64,000 nt of DNA from Desmodesmus armatus (lineage: Eukaryota; Chlorophyta; Chlorophyceae; Sphaeropleales; Scenedesmaceae): positions 124,001 through 188,000 of the forward strand of contig VIIQ02000761.1 of NCBI GenBank assembly GCA_007449985.2. The letters are read 5' to 3'. Shown here piece by piece: positions 10,332-33,319 of the stretch. Within the stretch, counting starts at the first letter, position 1, and each line of letters starts with the position of its first letter. The position numbers were made by a program, and so were the translations under genes. The notes under the pieces were generated by a model that did not search any database, was not told the DNA's origin, and was given only the letters and a program-made list of their open reading frames with translations.

Positions 10332-12530
10332 ATGGCTGAAGGCCCCAGCACGTCAGCAACCGCTGGAGAGCTCCCAGCAGACTTCACATGGAAGAAGCTG
10401 CTGGCTGATAGGTTGCAGGACCAGAACAGCAAGGGCGCTGAGGTGTTTGTTGACACAGACGAGGCCCTCAGGGGCAAACACGTTGCACTCTACTTCTCAG
10501 CACACTGGTAAGCAGGCTCAAGCAGTCGATCCTGCTCGTTCCCGTGAAGCACGATAGCAGCTGCTGCCTTTCCAGAGGTACAGGGGACAGGCTGGCAGTA
10601 GCCAGGGCGATGCGGGTTCAAGCTGGCTGTACCGCACACACCTCACTGTGCGACAGCTGGTGCATGGGGGTGTGGAGCATGTGACTGTGCTAATATCCAA
10701 CACAAGGCTATTGTTACTGCAGCACGGTAGGTGACTGCCCGTTTCACCCAGCGCTCAGCACGCCCAGCGCACAGCATCCTTATGCTGAATCCCGCAGGGA
10801 GTGTGCTGGGGCTGCACTGCAGCAGACGCAAGCCTACCATGCACCGATCTGCATGCATCCGCTTGCATCCTGCAGGTGTCCACCCTGCCGCGCCTTCACG
10901 CCCAAGCTAGCCAACACCTACAGCAAGCTGACGAAGGACGGCAAGCAGTGGGAGGTGGTGTTTGTGTCCATGGACAGGAACCCCGTGCAGTTCCAGGTAA
11001 GAAAGTTCCTTGTCTCTGAGAGGTTCACCGCCATGTTCCATGGGTTACCAGCGAGGTCCTTGTGTGTACAGGCAATATTTTGACCCAGGTACCAGATGAG
11101 AGGTTGCAGCTAGGAATGACCCATGGGTAGCACAGCAGGGCCCATCGTGCATGCACGCGTCATGGGGGCAGTCCTACCCACACAGCGTGCACGCCATTCA
11201 GCCCCGTTGACTGAGAAGCACACATGGCGGTGTGCATGTGCGTCACAGTGAGGGGTGGCGTAGACTGAACAGGCTGCTGCGGGTGTGACACCATGCAGCT
11301 CCCACCCCCCTGTGTCACCACCCAGCAGCCGTCACACCACAAGGTCAATGCCTGTTGAGAAGTCGACAGGGCCGCATGAAACACCTAGAGGGTTCAGGGG
11401 GTCTCCGCTGTTGAGCTGGCTGCTTGTGTGCTGCTGGTCGTATGCAGGAGTACTTTGGCAGCATGCCCTGGTTGGCAGTGCCGTTCAAAGATGACCAGCT
11501 GCGCAGCGTGCTGTCGCGCAAGTTCAACGTGAGGATGCAGCTTGAGTTATTGCTTGCTCAACTTCATTTAAGCCTTAGCAGTCCTGCATGACCTATCTGC
11601 TGGTGATTTGATGTTTCTGTTGGTGAACTGCGCTGCATTGCAAGGTGTAGTCCGCATTGCATGCGTACTTGGTCTATGAACTGGCCAAGCCCCCCTCTCT
11701 GGGTTGCATGGTGGTTCTGTTGGCAAGGCCATGCATCTAGCCCCCTTACCCTGGCACTGGGGCACCCCTTGCTTGCTGGCTTGTGCGGCCACTCGGCACG
11801 GCTCAGGCCCCTCTTTCAACCCTTGTAAGTTCCCTCTGCTTCACAACTCTGAAAAAGCAAAACGCAAAGCGCCTAAACCCTGATGTGGGTCAAACACTGC
11901 CTGCAGGTGCAAGGCATCCCACAGCTGGTGATGCTGGGCCCTGACAGCACGGTGCTGTGCAACAACGCGCGAGGGGCTGTGGACGGAGATGCCACGGGTG
12001 AAAACTTCCCATGGGCAGGAGAAGTGCAGCAGCCAAAGTAAGTGTGGTTGATGTGATGCGTGGTGTGACACTGTCCAATACCTCCGCATGTGGCACTGTC
12101 ATGTTGACAGCCGAATTGTGCGGTGGGCATGGCAGTCATGGTCTTGTGTAAGCGTGTATTGCCAGATCTTGAGTGTTGGGAGGGTATGCGCAGACAGCCC
12201 ACCCTGTGGCTGGAGTCCGGTCCTGGAGGCATGCGTGCGGCATAAAAGCGAGTGTGATTACGAAGCTGTCACTGAAAGCGGGTCGCTTTTCTTTTCGTGC
12301 CGGCTGTGTGCGTGTGAGGCTGTAGTCAGGTGCGGCCTGTCATGTTAACTCAATAATGCGTGTTTCTGCGTCGTCTCTTCATCACCGGCTTGATTGTCTC
12401 ACAATGCGAATCCCCGCATTGCGCTTGCTGTTGCAGGGGCTTCCCTATCCCTTGGATGCTGCTGGCCTTCCTAGTGTGGTGGTTGGTCAACAACTACCTG
12501 TTCCCGCCAAAGCCAAAAGAGCAGCAGTAG
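10332..12530 (+). CDS. Tryparedoxin/nucleoredoxin-like protein with C-terminal membrane anchor, 200 aa
   Basis: Five exons: 10332-10507, 10876-10996, 11448-11528, 11907-12037 and 12437-12530. All have GT-AG boundaries and matching phases. The active site is WCPPC (Trp59, Cys60, Cys63), split by intron 1 inside the Trp codon. It is preceded by KHVALYFSAHW and followed by RAFTPKLANTY and WEVVFVSMDRNPVQFQEYFG, the layout of the tryparedoxin/nucleoredoxin branch of thioredoxins, which reduce protein disulfides. The cis-Pro loop is present (VQGIPQLVML). The last exon encodes GFPIPWMLLAFLVWWLVNNY followed by LFPPKPKEQQ and stop. This is a single hydrophobic helix near the C-terminus with a short basic tail, as in a tail-anchored protein facing the cytosol. 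There is no N-terminal signal peptide, so membrane identity (ER, outer envelope or outer mitochondrial membrane) is open. Confidence 0.88.
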
Positions 12531-13432
12531 GTTGCCAGCAGCACCTGAGTGCAACACCCAGGGCAGCGGGAAGCTATGAGTGTGCTGTCAGGGGCAGCAG
12601 CTGCTCTCTGGGATGCGCTGCTGCGACGCTGCAAACTGGCATGCAGCACACGGCCAGATAGTGTCAGTTGTACAGGTTCTGCAAAACAGCAGTTGCAGTG
12701 GTGTTGCGGGCAAGGGGAGGTCACCCCGTCAAGAGCCAAAAGGTTTTGGAGGAAATGCTACATGGACACGTCGCCACATCGATGTGCAGTCGGCCGTAAG
12801 GAAAGGGGACCAAGGGTACAAAGGGGCCGTGTGATGTTGGGTTGCAAAAGCAGTCGGCTGGTTTTGTTGGGTTGTGAAGGGAGTGCCCTAGGCTGCACCG
12901 ACATGAGGCACTGGTATAGGCTGGGCCCATCAAAGCCATAGAGGGTAACATCAGTACGGTTTGTTGCTTGGCCATGTGGCTTGTCTTGTTGCCCAGCATT
13001 GTTGCAGCATTGCTGTCTGAGTCTACTGCATTTTGTCTTTGAAACGTCGACAGTCGACCTGCTGATGCCCAGCCAGCATGTTGATGTGGTTGGCTTGGCT
13101 GTTGGTTCAGTCTTGTGTCCTGTGCATCACTAGTGTACTGTGTTGCACTTCACTGTATAATCATGCATGGTGTCCTACTTTGTTGTGCTGTGTTGTATTG
13201 TGACGCACTGGGGGATGTCAAGCGGCCACGAACCCGACCTGAGAGACCGGGGTTATGAGATGTGATAGGCCCTATGGGCACCGCATGAGCCCTGGGCGCG
13301 CTGGTTAGTGCCGGAATTGACTTCTGCCCAGCTGCACTGCGTGTACACGGTTGGGTCCTGACATGTCAACAAGCCAGCACTGCTGCTAACCGCGCCCACA
13401 GCTGACTCCTGCTAGATATTGACAGGAGACAG
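12531..13432. other. 3' flank of the thioredoxin-like gene
   Basis: Convergent intergenic DNA between the thioredoxin-like gene and ValRS. No supported gene. At about 13282-13340 there is a diverged copy of the dispersed A-box-like repeat (gagccctgggcgcgctggtt, then agtgccgg). The rest shows only TGTTG-rich low-complexity sequence. Confidence 0.4.
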
Positions 13433-13972
13433 CTCAAAAGGCTTCTCGCGACTGCAGCGCTTGCTTACTGTGACTGACATCACACCTACAACTGAGAAAG
13501 CTGCTGTGCAACAAGGGGAGTGGGCACACGGCCAGTGCCACCTAGGAGACTGTCACGAGGCTGCAAAGCCTGCTGCGCTGTGTCTGCTCACTACCCCCCC
13601 CCCATGTGACAAACCTGCTGCAAAGAGCGGGGAACGGTTACCAACCTAGGAGGCCCTTATGCAACTGCGGCGCCTGCTTGCTGTGATTGCAAACTCCACC
13701 CGCACTTGAACAGTTGCCGCAAACAAGCCAACAAAAACAGTTGCCAACACCGGAGGTTCTTATGCAGGTGAGGCGCTTGCAAGTTGCTGTACAGCCAGAT
13801 GACGGAGCTGCGACAAAGAGCCAAAAAAACAACGTAGGCTGTTACGCGGCTGCAGCGCCTGCTTGCTGCAGCTGCTTGACCTGCTGTATCTTTGCCTCAA
13901 TGCCGCCACCCACAGCTGAAAAGGTGGCCGCAAAAAACACCTATGAAAAAGAGTTGCGAACATGGGAGCTTC
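13433..13972 (-). repeat. Degenerate tandem copies of the 3' end of ValRS exon 21
   Basis: Downstream of the ValRS stop codon, the end of the last exon recurs about four times, near 13436, 13656, 13760 and 13826-13905. The best copy (13838-13903) matches the true exon end at 13976-14042 almost base for base over some 60 bp and includes the sequence encoding [19 protein letters not shown]. Older copies keep only the ctgcggcgcctgcttgctg core. Spacing is about 100-220 bp. Confidence 0.75.
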
Positions 13973-25021
<11,049 letters not shown>

Positions 25022-25126
25022 GGTGACCAACCCCCCACTGCTGCTGCTGAATGCTGCCCGAGACCCCCCTGAATACCAGGTCACCACAGAAACAGCAAAG
25101 TACGATATTTTCGAGCAAATTGGCAT

Positions 25127-25436
25127 AAATTGAACCAGCTACAGCCGAAACTTGTGGCCCCAAGGCACACAGGCTTGACCGCAAGCGGACGTATGGCAAG
25201 AACCAGGGAACAAACAAATTAGGTTGGTGTTGTTGATAGATAATTCAACCCTGCCTGCTAACATAGTTGAATAGAACCCCACTTGATCTGAGTCCCAAAT
25301 TCACAAGGAACTCGCTTTCTATAAGCTCACCGCTACCAGCATGCCAATGTCATTGTGAGGACTGCAAACAGCAGCATTGGTGGCAGCCTCTGATCGACTA
25401 CAGCAGCTGGCCTGAAACCACTAACACCACCATCTG
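25127..25436. promoter_or_regulatory. Divergent promoter region of ValRS and mitochondrial ferredoxin
   Basis: About 310-415 bp separate the two start codons, depending on the ValRS start. Two genes for organelle proteins would share this region. I see no distinctive element. Confidence 0.4.
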
Positions 25437-27787
25437 ATGTTGCGCCAGTTTGTGTACAGTGCCTGCCCTGTGCTGCAGCAGTGCCTGCCCTGTGCTGCAG
25501 CTGCGGCATCATGGGCTTCAGTCCAACATGCACAGCGCCTGTGGCAGCAGGGGTCTAGTGCAGCAGTTGCCAGCAGCAGCAGGAGCAGCTTGCACACCTC
25601 AACCAGCTGCTGTCATGGGCACAGCAGCGATGATGAAGATGCAGAAACGTGAGTGATCCAAGTTTGAACAGTCGCAGTAGCAACTTGCAGTTACAGTCCT
25701 GCTGGATCGACGTCATGCTGCCTGTATGTTGTCTTGTCCTGCTGCAGTATCTCTGTCACTTTCATATCAGAGAAGGATGGCACTGAGACAACAGTGCAGG
25801 CACCAATCGGGCAGCATTTGCTGGAGGTGGCACACAAAAACGACATAGAGCTGGAAGGTGTGTGTCAAGAGTTCTCTGCAGCGTGTGCGCCTTACACCCC
25901 AGTGCTGTTGTTGTACGAGTGGTAGCACAGACAAGCCGATTTGCTCCACGGGAGTGTGTGCTCCCACAACAGCCATGACCAAAGCTGCACCATAGTGAAG
26001 GGTACAGCACATACTGCACACCAAACCCAACCACAATGACAGACACTCACAGCTAGTACTGTAAAGCAGTGGTGGCCATGCTTGGCATGCATGCAGTCTG
26101 CCTGAGTGCTGTTAGAGTGTGATGTTTCTTCTTGAGCACCATTAGGCATATTTTCAGCAGCTGACAAGCAATGCCTGGCAGTCTTCGTTCTACTTGCATG
26201 AAGATCACCTACTGATATGGGGCCCTCAAAAAGCACGTCACTCGTCACTGACCTTATGAAGCTGACTGTCTGCACCACTGATTTGACACTTTCAGATACT
26301 GTAAGTGTAACTATATATTCAGCCGAATGCTTGGCTGCTGGGGTGCTGTGTGCTGCAGGCGCCTGTGAAGCCTCCCTAGCATGTTCCACGTGTCATGTGG
26401 TTGTAGAGGTGGGTACAACTCCGCTCTCGAGCGGCCTGTCATCTACCATTCCAACAGCTGCTCCCAAGCAGCAGTGTGCAACCAACGTATATGCTCAAAG
26501 GTCTTCTAGTGTTGCTACTGGCGCCTGTGTTGCTACCTGCTAGTACCACTGCCAGTGTTACCGCTGACTGCTGTTGCTGCCTGCTGCTGCGGCTTGCTGT
26601 TGAATTATGATTGGTCTCAGGATGAGGACTACTTCCACAAGATTCCAGAGCCAACAGAGGATGAGCTGGACATGTTGGACCTGGCCTTTGCCCTTACAGA
26701 AACGTAAGCGACGGCTGTGGTTAGTCATAGCAGACGCTGGTGCACGGAAGCACTAGTGCATCCAGCAACGTCGCTTCAAGGTGACTGCCCTTACAGAAAC
26801 GTAAGCGACCGCTGTAGTGGACACAGCCGCCAGCAGCAGCAGCAGCAGGGTGTGTGTGTGGAGCCTGATTCCCTGGTGGGAGGTTTGGTTCGATGAGTGA
26901 TAGCAGATGCTGGTGCAAGGAAGCACTAGTGCACCCAGCAACTCAACCAAAGGGTCAATAAGTCACTGCAGCTATCGCAACTATTGAGCACCCCTCATGA
27001 GCCGTTGGCTCGCTGGCTAGCGCTGAGGTTGAAACCTTGTCCCCCATCCCTGTACTGTACTGCTATGTTTCCCTGTATTGCTGCAGGTCGCGGCTAGGCT
27101 GTCAGGTGATAGCCACTAAGGAACTGGATGGGTTGCGAGTCAAGATACCAGCAGCCACACGCAACTTTTATGTGAGTGAAGAGCAACAGCAGCAGCAGGG
27201 GAAGTCGTAGACTTGCAACAGGCGGCTGCGAGGAGATTTGGAGGGGGGCAGGCTTACAGCACACATGCAGCAGGAGCATAGGGGGTACTTGCGCAACACT
27301 ATGGTGTGGGGCTTTGGGTCCAGCAGGAGCAGGGTTTGGTTGACATGGCATCTGTAACAGTCGCTGCAAGCGCTGGACAGCAGCAGTAGCAACCCTGTCG
27401 TGACGTGAGGTTGCCCAGATACTTGCTATTGTGATTGTGACAACTGCATCCAGTGCTTGAATTGGATTGGAATAGGAATTGGAAGCAGAGGTGGCGCTGA
27501 AATTTCAGGATTTGTAGGTTGTGACAGACGCTGCAGCATTGTTATGTGCAGTGTTGTGACGGGTGTTTGGGCACGACTTGAACCATGTAACAGTAACAGT
27601 GCCAGTGATGATGGCACGTGCATGTGGGCCAGCTGTGATGTTTGCTGGCTTGACTCCCTCCAACGTGTCGTTTCCTAAACCAGCAGTGGTTGTGATCGTG
27701 CATGTTGCATGTCGTGCTCAAGTCATCTGCTGTGCTGTGCTGTGTCGTGCTGTGCAGGTGGACGGCCATGTGCCCAAGCCGCACTGA
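25437..27787 (+). CDS. Mitochondrial [2Fe-2S] ferredoxin (adrenodoxin type), 189 aa
   Basis: Six exons: 25437-25648, 25748-25857, 26359-26408, 26621-26703, 27087-27171 and 27758-27787, phase-consistent. The first 65-70 residues form a Cys/Ser/Ala/Arg-containing mitochondrial presequence. The core starts [37 protein letters not shown]. Cluster ligands are Cys110, Cys116 and Cys119 ([16 protein letters not shown], the C-x5-C-x2-C pattern) and Cys157 ([16 protein letters not shown]). The acidic helix [16 protein letters not shown] and the closing [20 protein letters not shown] are typical of adrenodoxin-type ferredoxins, which pass electrons from ferredoxin reductase to iron-sulfur cluster assembly. 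Plant-type photosynthetic ferredoxin is excluded by the Cys spacing. Intron 4 carries a duplicate of the exon 4 end. Confidence 0.93.
26690..26944 (+). repeat. Duplicated exon 4 end and donor of the ferredoxin gene
   Basis: gcccttacagaaac with its donor gtaagcgac is present at 26690 (true exon end) and again at 26787, 97 bp on. The following motif (gcagacgctggtgcacggaa, then gcactagtgcatccagcaa) is also found twice, near 26728 and 26905. Confidence 0.85.
26996..27063 (+). repeat. Dispersed A-box-like short repeat, copy in ferredoxin intron 4
   Basis: atgagccgttggctcgctgg, ctagcgctgaggttgaaacc, ttgtcccccatccctgtact, gtactgct. It aligns with 29779-29850 over its whole length. TGGCtcGCTGG resembles a tRNA A-box, and the copy ends in a short (CTGTA)n tail. 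Confidence 0.6.
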
Positions 27788-28349
27788 TACACCAGCACAG
27801 CAGCAGCGGCAGTGCCAGCTGAGTTGCGACAGCAAGACAGTATCACGATGAAGGCAGTGAAGACTATGTGTGCTAGTAGTTGGTTGGCTGGCTGGCTGTG
27901 TGTGGCGCCAAGTTTATACAGTGCACCTGCTTTGCGTTCAGTCGGTGTCTATTTCCTATTGCCAGCCGTGCAGTTGGCCTGCGCAATGACCCACATGAAC
28001 TTCCCAATCCAATTCAATGTACTGGCCTCTGTGACCAGTCCTCCTGTTACTGTCATTGTGGCCTCTGTGACCAGTCCTCCTCTTACTTTCACCCAAGCAA
28101 AATACTTTCACCCAAGCAAAATAACAATCAAAGCATAACACAATCAGCAACTTTCAGCAACATGTCATCACACCGAAGAGGGTTGCCCTGTTGCTGCCCA
28201 GCACTTATGCTTCAAGCAGCAAAGTGGCTGTCTCAACATCTCACCCACAGTTTGCACCCCTTTTCAAGGGCGCCAATACAAACAACGGCTACTTGAGTTG
28301 CCAGTGGCTCAATGTGCACTGCCTGGCATGCAGCAAGCACACACCCACT
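27788..28349. other. Convergent 3' intergenic region
   Basis: 3' flanks of the ferredoxin gene and the coiled-coil gene. A 26-27 bp phrase beginning ctctgtgaccagtcctcct occurs twice, near 28026 and 28062, and tttcacccaagcaaaata twice near 28086-28121. No gene seen. Confidence 0.45.
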
Positions 28350-31300
28350 TCATGTACTTTGCAGCACGTTGGCCAGAATCCTGCGCGGCGAGATGCTGAC
28401 CACCTGCTTCTGCTGCTGCAGCGGCGGGTGCGGCTGCTGCTGCTGCTGGGAGCCTGATGGCTGCAGCGACTGCTGCCGTTGCTGCGGCTGGCGACCTCCG
28501 GAAGCCGCTGCTGCTGCTGCCGCAGATGCAGGAGCAGCATGGACGCCCCGTCCGCCTGCACTCCTGCTGCTGCGCCGGCTGCTGCAGCTGCTGCCAGCCT
28601 GCAGGATGCTCTTCCCGCTCTGCGCTGAGTGCAAAGCTTGCTGCGCCCCCACACCCGCTGCATCGGCCGTCTGGCCTCCCACACTGCTGGTGCTGTCAAG
28701 CAGCATGCCGCCATCCGCAGCAACAACAGCAGCTGTGCCTGAGGCAGCACCTGTCCTGCTGGTTGGTCCACTCCTGGTGCCACCCCTGCTGACAGCCGCA
28801 CTGCTGTGCTGACCCACGCTGTCTCCCAATTGCTGCCGCGCGGCGCGCGGATGGGGTGCAGACGCAGGCGGTGCGCGCGAGAAGGTCGGCAAAGCAGGCT
28901 TCCTAGAGTCCGAAGCCCTCGAGCGCCCGTTTGTTGCCGCTGCGCTTGCCTGCTGCTGCCGTCCGGAACGGACCGCTGTCTTGCTGCCTCCCGCACGAGC
29001 TGAACCCCCTGTTGTTGCTGCTGCTGAGGGAGAAGATGCGGCATGGTGGGTACCTCCCGGGCTGGATCCATACCCAGCCAAGCTGTTGCCTGCAGTAGCT
29101 GCCGGCTGCAGGGCAGGAAGCTCCATAGGCATGCTGAAGGTACCGCTGAGGGCTGGGTCCAAACTCTGAGCTTGCCAGCTGCTGCCAGGTTCGCCGCTGC
29201 TGCCGCTGCCACTGCCTTGCGTTGCGTCGGCGTCCTCGCCAGTGCAGTTTTGAGCAAGGGCCTGACAGCCGCCCGCCTGGAAACAGCGCAGTGTGAAAGA
29301 GTGAAGCATGCACACAGCCACATATTGACGACAAGCCGTTCAGTGAGCACCACCGCAAACTGCACAATAGGGATGCTGCTTCCTTTCCCCCACACACGCA
29401 GTATAGGCAGAAAGCAACAGCAGGAGCAACGACCACCCTACCAGCAAAACAGCAGCTAGAACCCACCTGCACCAGCACCAGCACCAGTGCATCTCCTTGC
29501 TGCTGCCTCTGCAGCCGGATCTGCTTCCTGGTCAGAAAGCCTCGAGCTCCAGCCTGCAACTTCAGCACTGCTTGCTCCCTGCTGAGACTGCCTGTGTAGG
29601 CACTGCTGACGCCTGCATCCCTTCCGAGGCTGGCGCTGCTGCCGTCAACCCATATGCCGCCCTCGCCAGCATGGGACGCCTGCAGGCATGGACACAAACA
29701 TTGTTGGCGGTGAGTGCTGCTCAGCAGTGTAGTAAACTTAGAGACTGGGGTACGACAAGTTGAAGGCCCTGGCGGCACCCTCGTGAGCCCTTGGCTTGCT
29801 GGTTAGTGCCAAGGTTGGGACTGTGTCCCCAATAACTGTAATGTACTGTGTAGCATACTACGTAGTATACTACTGTGTACGTATACTTGATGGTGCACGG
29901 TGCAAAGGGCATGCCTAGCACCAGCTGCATGCTGGCATGCCATGCGCGTGTTGCGGTGATGCGCAGCGCTGTAGCCTGGAGCAGCCAGATCACTGCTTTT
30001 GAAGCCGCAGCAGGGTGTATTGCTGTGCAGCACACAGAGCATAGTCTTTCCAGTACACTGTTCAGGACATCCAACCAAGTCACACCCACACAAAGTCTAC
30101 CCATTACGCCTTCAGCACTGTGACGCCTTTGGCCCACTGCTGTTCACACACAGTGTCTGTGCCAACAACTACCCAGCAGCCCGTTACAAACGGATACCCC
30201 GTAGCGCCCCAGACACTCACCTCGCTCCCAGGTACTGACAGCGCCTGCTGCCTGCTCTGCTGCTGCTGCCTGCCCCCAACAGCAGGCTCCTTGATGATGC
30301 ACAGCATCAGGTGCACCCGAGCCGCCTCCAGCTGCTTGCACCGCGCCTCCGCAGCAGCGGCAGCCTCGGCCACGCGCGCATCGACCCCCGCAACAGCCTT
30401 GTGCGCAGCAGCTTTGATCTTCAGCTCCAGCTTGCGCTGGGCTTGTTGGGCTGCTAGGGTTTGACCACGGACCTCTTTGTCTTTTGACTCCAGCTGCTCC
30501 TGCAGCTCGTGAACCTGCGCATGCCAGCACAGCAAGCAAACGGGACATGTCAGCACAAACCGTGCTAGCAGCAGTGCTACTCAGCGAAGCCGGATGCCAT
30601 TGAATAGACTCAAAGACATGCATGCTTGCATGCCCCTTGGACTCTATGTGTTGAACAGGTGAAAGCTATCCAATGTGCCGGCAGCACGTCACCTCTGTCT
30701 GCAGCTGGCATTTGCATGCACCACTACATGTAACTTACTGAGCCCCTGCCTGGGCTGCATTGAATGCTGCTGCGCTGTCACAGGCACCCACCTGCTGCTC
30801 AAGCTGCTGCCTCTCTTTGGCGGCTGTGGCCAGCGCCTGCCTGTGCAAGCGGCCGTCCGTATCCAACTTCTGCTGCAGGACTTGGTGTGCATGCTGCAGC
30901 TTCTGCAGTGACGGCACCATGTTACAGATACAGGAAACGGCAGACACCATCAGTTCTTGGCTGTCAGTGAAGCCACTGGAGACAGCGGCAGCACCTTGGC
31001 CGCCTAGGCCAAGCACTGCGAGCAAACCATGCACTGGAATGTCGCTGAATTCAGCCCAACAGTTGAGCAACGAACAAGTCAGCCAGGCTGCATGACACAT
31101 GATGACTCACCTCTAGCGCCCTGGTGAGCCCTTCAGCCTGCTGCCGCGCCTGAGTGAGCTCCACTGCACTCTGGCCAGCAGTGTCACCATCCTGCAGCTG
31201 CGCCTTCAGCTTGCTGTTTGATGCTTGTGCAGCCAGCAGCTGCTGCTCCAGCACGCTTGCATGGCGCTCGGTGTCCTGCAGCCTGTGCTTGTACCGCCGC

Positions 31301-32095
31301 GCTGTCTCTTTCAGCACCTGCACATACAGGTTGTTCAATGCTGGCACTGTTGGCATAGCAGCAGCGTGGGCTGCATGCAAGCTAGCCATGTTGTCTGCTG
31401 CAAGGTGGGGTGCACAGATGTGCGCCATGCAAGCTGAGACAGCTCATGCGAAGGATAGAGGGCTCTGTGCTGTCTGATGGCCTGTAGGGTGCCCCAGTCC
31501 CATGTATACCATCCCACCAAAGTCATTGCTGAGTGCATCACCCACCTTATTGTCTTCAAACAGAGCACGCAGCCGAGGCGGCAGGTCAGAGATTTCTGAG
31601 GCCTGGAATTGCTGCAGACATGGCTGCTGCTTGTCTGCGCTGCGCAGTGCCTTCTGTTTCAGCACCTGCATGGTCAAAGGTACAAAGGTACGTCGAGTGT
31701 ATTTCAAAGCCGTGTAATCATGACCAGCACCAGATGCACACCTTTGCTGAAACACCGTCACTTATGCAGAACAGCACTGCTGCGGCGATATGGTGCAGAG
31801 AGCCAATGTCATGACTATCGCTGGATGCACCACTCACCCTTTCTACTTCCTTCTTTTCGGCCTTGAGTTTTCCAAGCTCCTTCTCCTGCTGCTGCTGTGT
31901 CTCAATGCATGCTGACACATACTCCTGCAGCTCATGCAGAAGGCCGAGGCTGCGCAGCGCTGATATGTGACCACCCTTGCCCTTTGGGGCAGTTGCTGCT
32001 GGTGCAGCAGGAGCTGTGCTGTGCAGGCTAGCCTGAGAGCTGCTTTCCACCAAGTTACCCATCCGGGCTGCTGCTTTGGACAACAGCAGTATCAT
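28350..32095 (-). CDS. Coiled-coil protein with an IQ calmodulin-binding motif, at least 709 aa
   Basis: Seven exons: 32095-31838, 31665-31546, 31317-31111, 30902-30792, 30514-30221, 29679-29467 and 29276-28350. All joins are phase 0 and GT-AG, which is unusual and suits a modular coiled-coil gene. Exons 1-5 encode long Glu/Gln/Lys/Ala-rich heptad stretches (ETQQQQEKELGKLKAEKKEV, VLKETARRYKHRLQDTERHA, VHELQEQLESKDKEVRGQ). Exon 6 has an IQ motif at about residues 371-383 (LQAGARGFLTRKQ). The last exon is a 308-residue Ser/Ala/Gln/Gly-rich, probably disordered tail. A structural role at the cytoskeleton, centrosome or flagellum would fit but is inference; I do not recognise the family. The ATG at 32095 is the first in frame. 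An AG directly upstream (actgcAG at about 32137) leaves room for a further 5' exon, so the N-terminus is uncertain. Confidence 0.75.
29779..29850 (+). repeat. Dispersed A-box-like short repeat, copy in the coiled-coil gene intron
   Basis: gtgagcccttggcttgctgg, ttagtgccaaggttgggact, gtgtccccaataactgtaat, gtactgtg. TGGCttGcTGG resembles the A-box of tRNA promoters. A palindrome (atactacgtagtat) follows at about 29853-29866. Confidence 0.6.
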
Positions 32096-33319
32096 ACTGT
32101 CAGCAGCAGCTGTTTCATCTCTGTCACCCAGCACTGCAGTCTCCGGATCCCATTAGATCGAAGGAACTGGATGGTGTGTCCTTGATTAACTCCGAAAAAC
32201 TTGCTGTTTTCTTGGTCACGATATGAAGCTGAGCAGTAGGTAAGAAGCAGGCTTGGAAATATAAGCAAAGGGCGTATAAGCGTCGAGAATCAATTGAAGT
32301 ATCACAAACAGTTCCACTACAGGCTAAGCCTGGCTTGAGCAGTACGATTGAAGCACACCAAAGTAACTGCTACAGCCGGGCTGTACTCTAGCGGAGCCGA
32401 TGATAGCACAAATGTGATCAAATACATTCAAATCAATTCCATCATTTAGTGCAGGCGATATGTTTGTGGCAAGGTGTCATGGCACTTGGATGCATACAGA
32501 TCACCTGCAGACATGCAGTGCCTTCAAAAAAGGTATGGCAGACAATAATATATAATTCAGAACAGCCCATCAGTTTTGCTACAGCTCTGCATGCGATGGC
32601 TGGCAAGCCCCAGCAGGTGCTGGCACATCCCACAGTCTGTTTCAAGTTGCCAGCATAGTTACTTTAAAGGGTGTGCCCCGGGGCTGTAACTTGCAAGTGC
32701 TGTAACTTGCAAGTGCTGTCAGGGCTTAGCATGTTGATTGACTGTGAAGAAGGAAATGGGAGGGAGCTGCCCGATGTACCTTGGATGAGGTACCACGATT
32801 GGTCTGTGATGGAGCCTCAGACTTCATTTGCCTGTTTGGCGCTAGGGGGCAGCAGTGCTGGGTCCAGCACATCACGTCATACCTTGGAGTCCGAGGCTCG
32901 GACTAGAATCACCAATGGTTTTGTGAACCTCAGCAATGCTTTGAGCAACTAAAACATTGGTAAGATCATTTTGGTCTAAATCGTCGCGTGCACTGCGACC
33001 TCCTCTGATATACCAATGCAGATTCTTCTCAAGATCTCCTCGCAGCTTCTGTCAACTGCACACAACTGCACCAGTTTCCAAATCTAGCTGTGAATCGCGT
33101 GAAATACAGATTCAGTAACAAGGTTAGCCCTAGCGCGCCATAGACAGGGTCGGTGGTCAATGCTACCGCCCACCATGAACACTGTCTTCCACTTCAGATT
33201 CCTGCTGCTGCCCTGTCTGCCCGTCCCCTTGGGCAAAATGACTGCATTAACATTCATCACCACCAATGCACCAACGTCTTCGTGTGTCTGATGCTGTCTC
33301 GCACAGGCCAACCCCCAGG
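32096..33319. other. Divergent intergenic region upstream of the coiled-coil and F-box genes
   Basis: Contains both 5' regions. An AG immediately before the F-box start (gcacAG, then GCCAACCCCCAGGATGG) suggests a 5'-UTR intron for that gene, and a missing first exon of the coiled-coil gene could also lie here. A direct repeat gtaacttgcaagtgctgt occurs twice at about 32688-32719. No ORF is convincing. Confidence 0.4.

Noticed and set aside
28312..29778. Plus-strand Cys/Leu-rich ORFs across the last exon of the coiled-coil gene
   Set aside because: Antisense shadows of the Ser/Ala/Gln-rich exon, whose minus-strand frame is open for 308 codons with proper splice borders.
31318..31428. Extension of the coiled-coil gene exon 3 upstream to MAHICAPHLAADNM
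   Set aside because: No acceptor there joins the phase-0 donor of exon 2; the AG before GTGCTGAAAGAG does.
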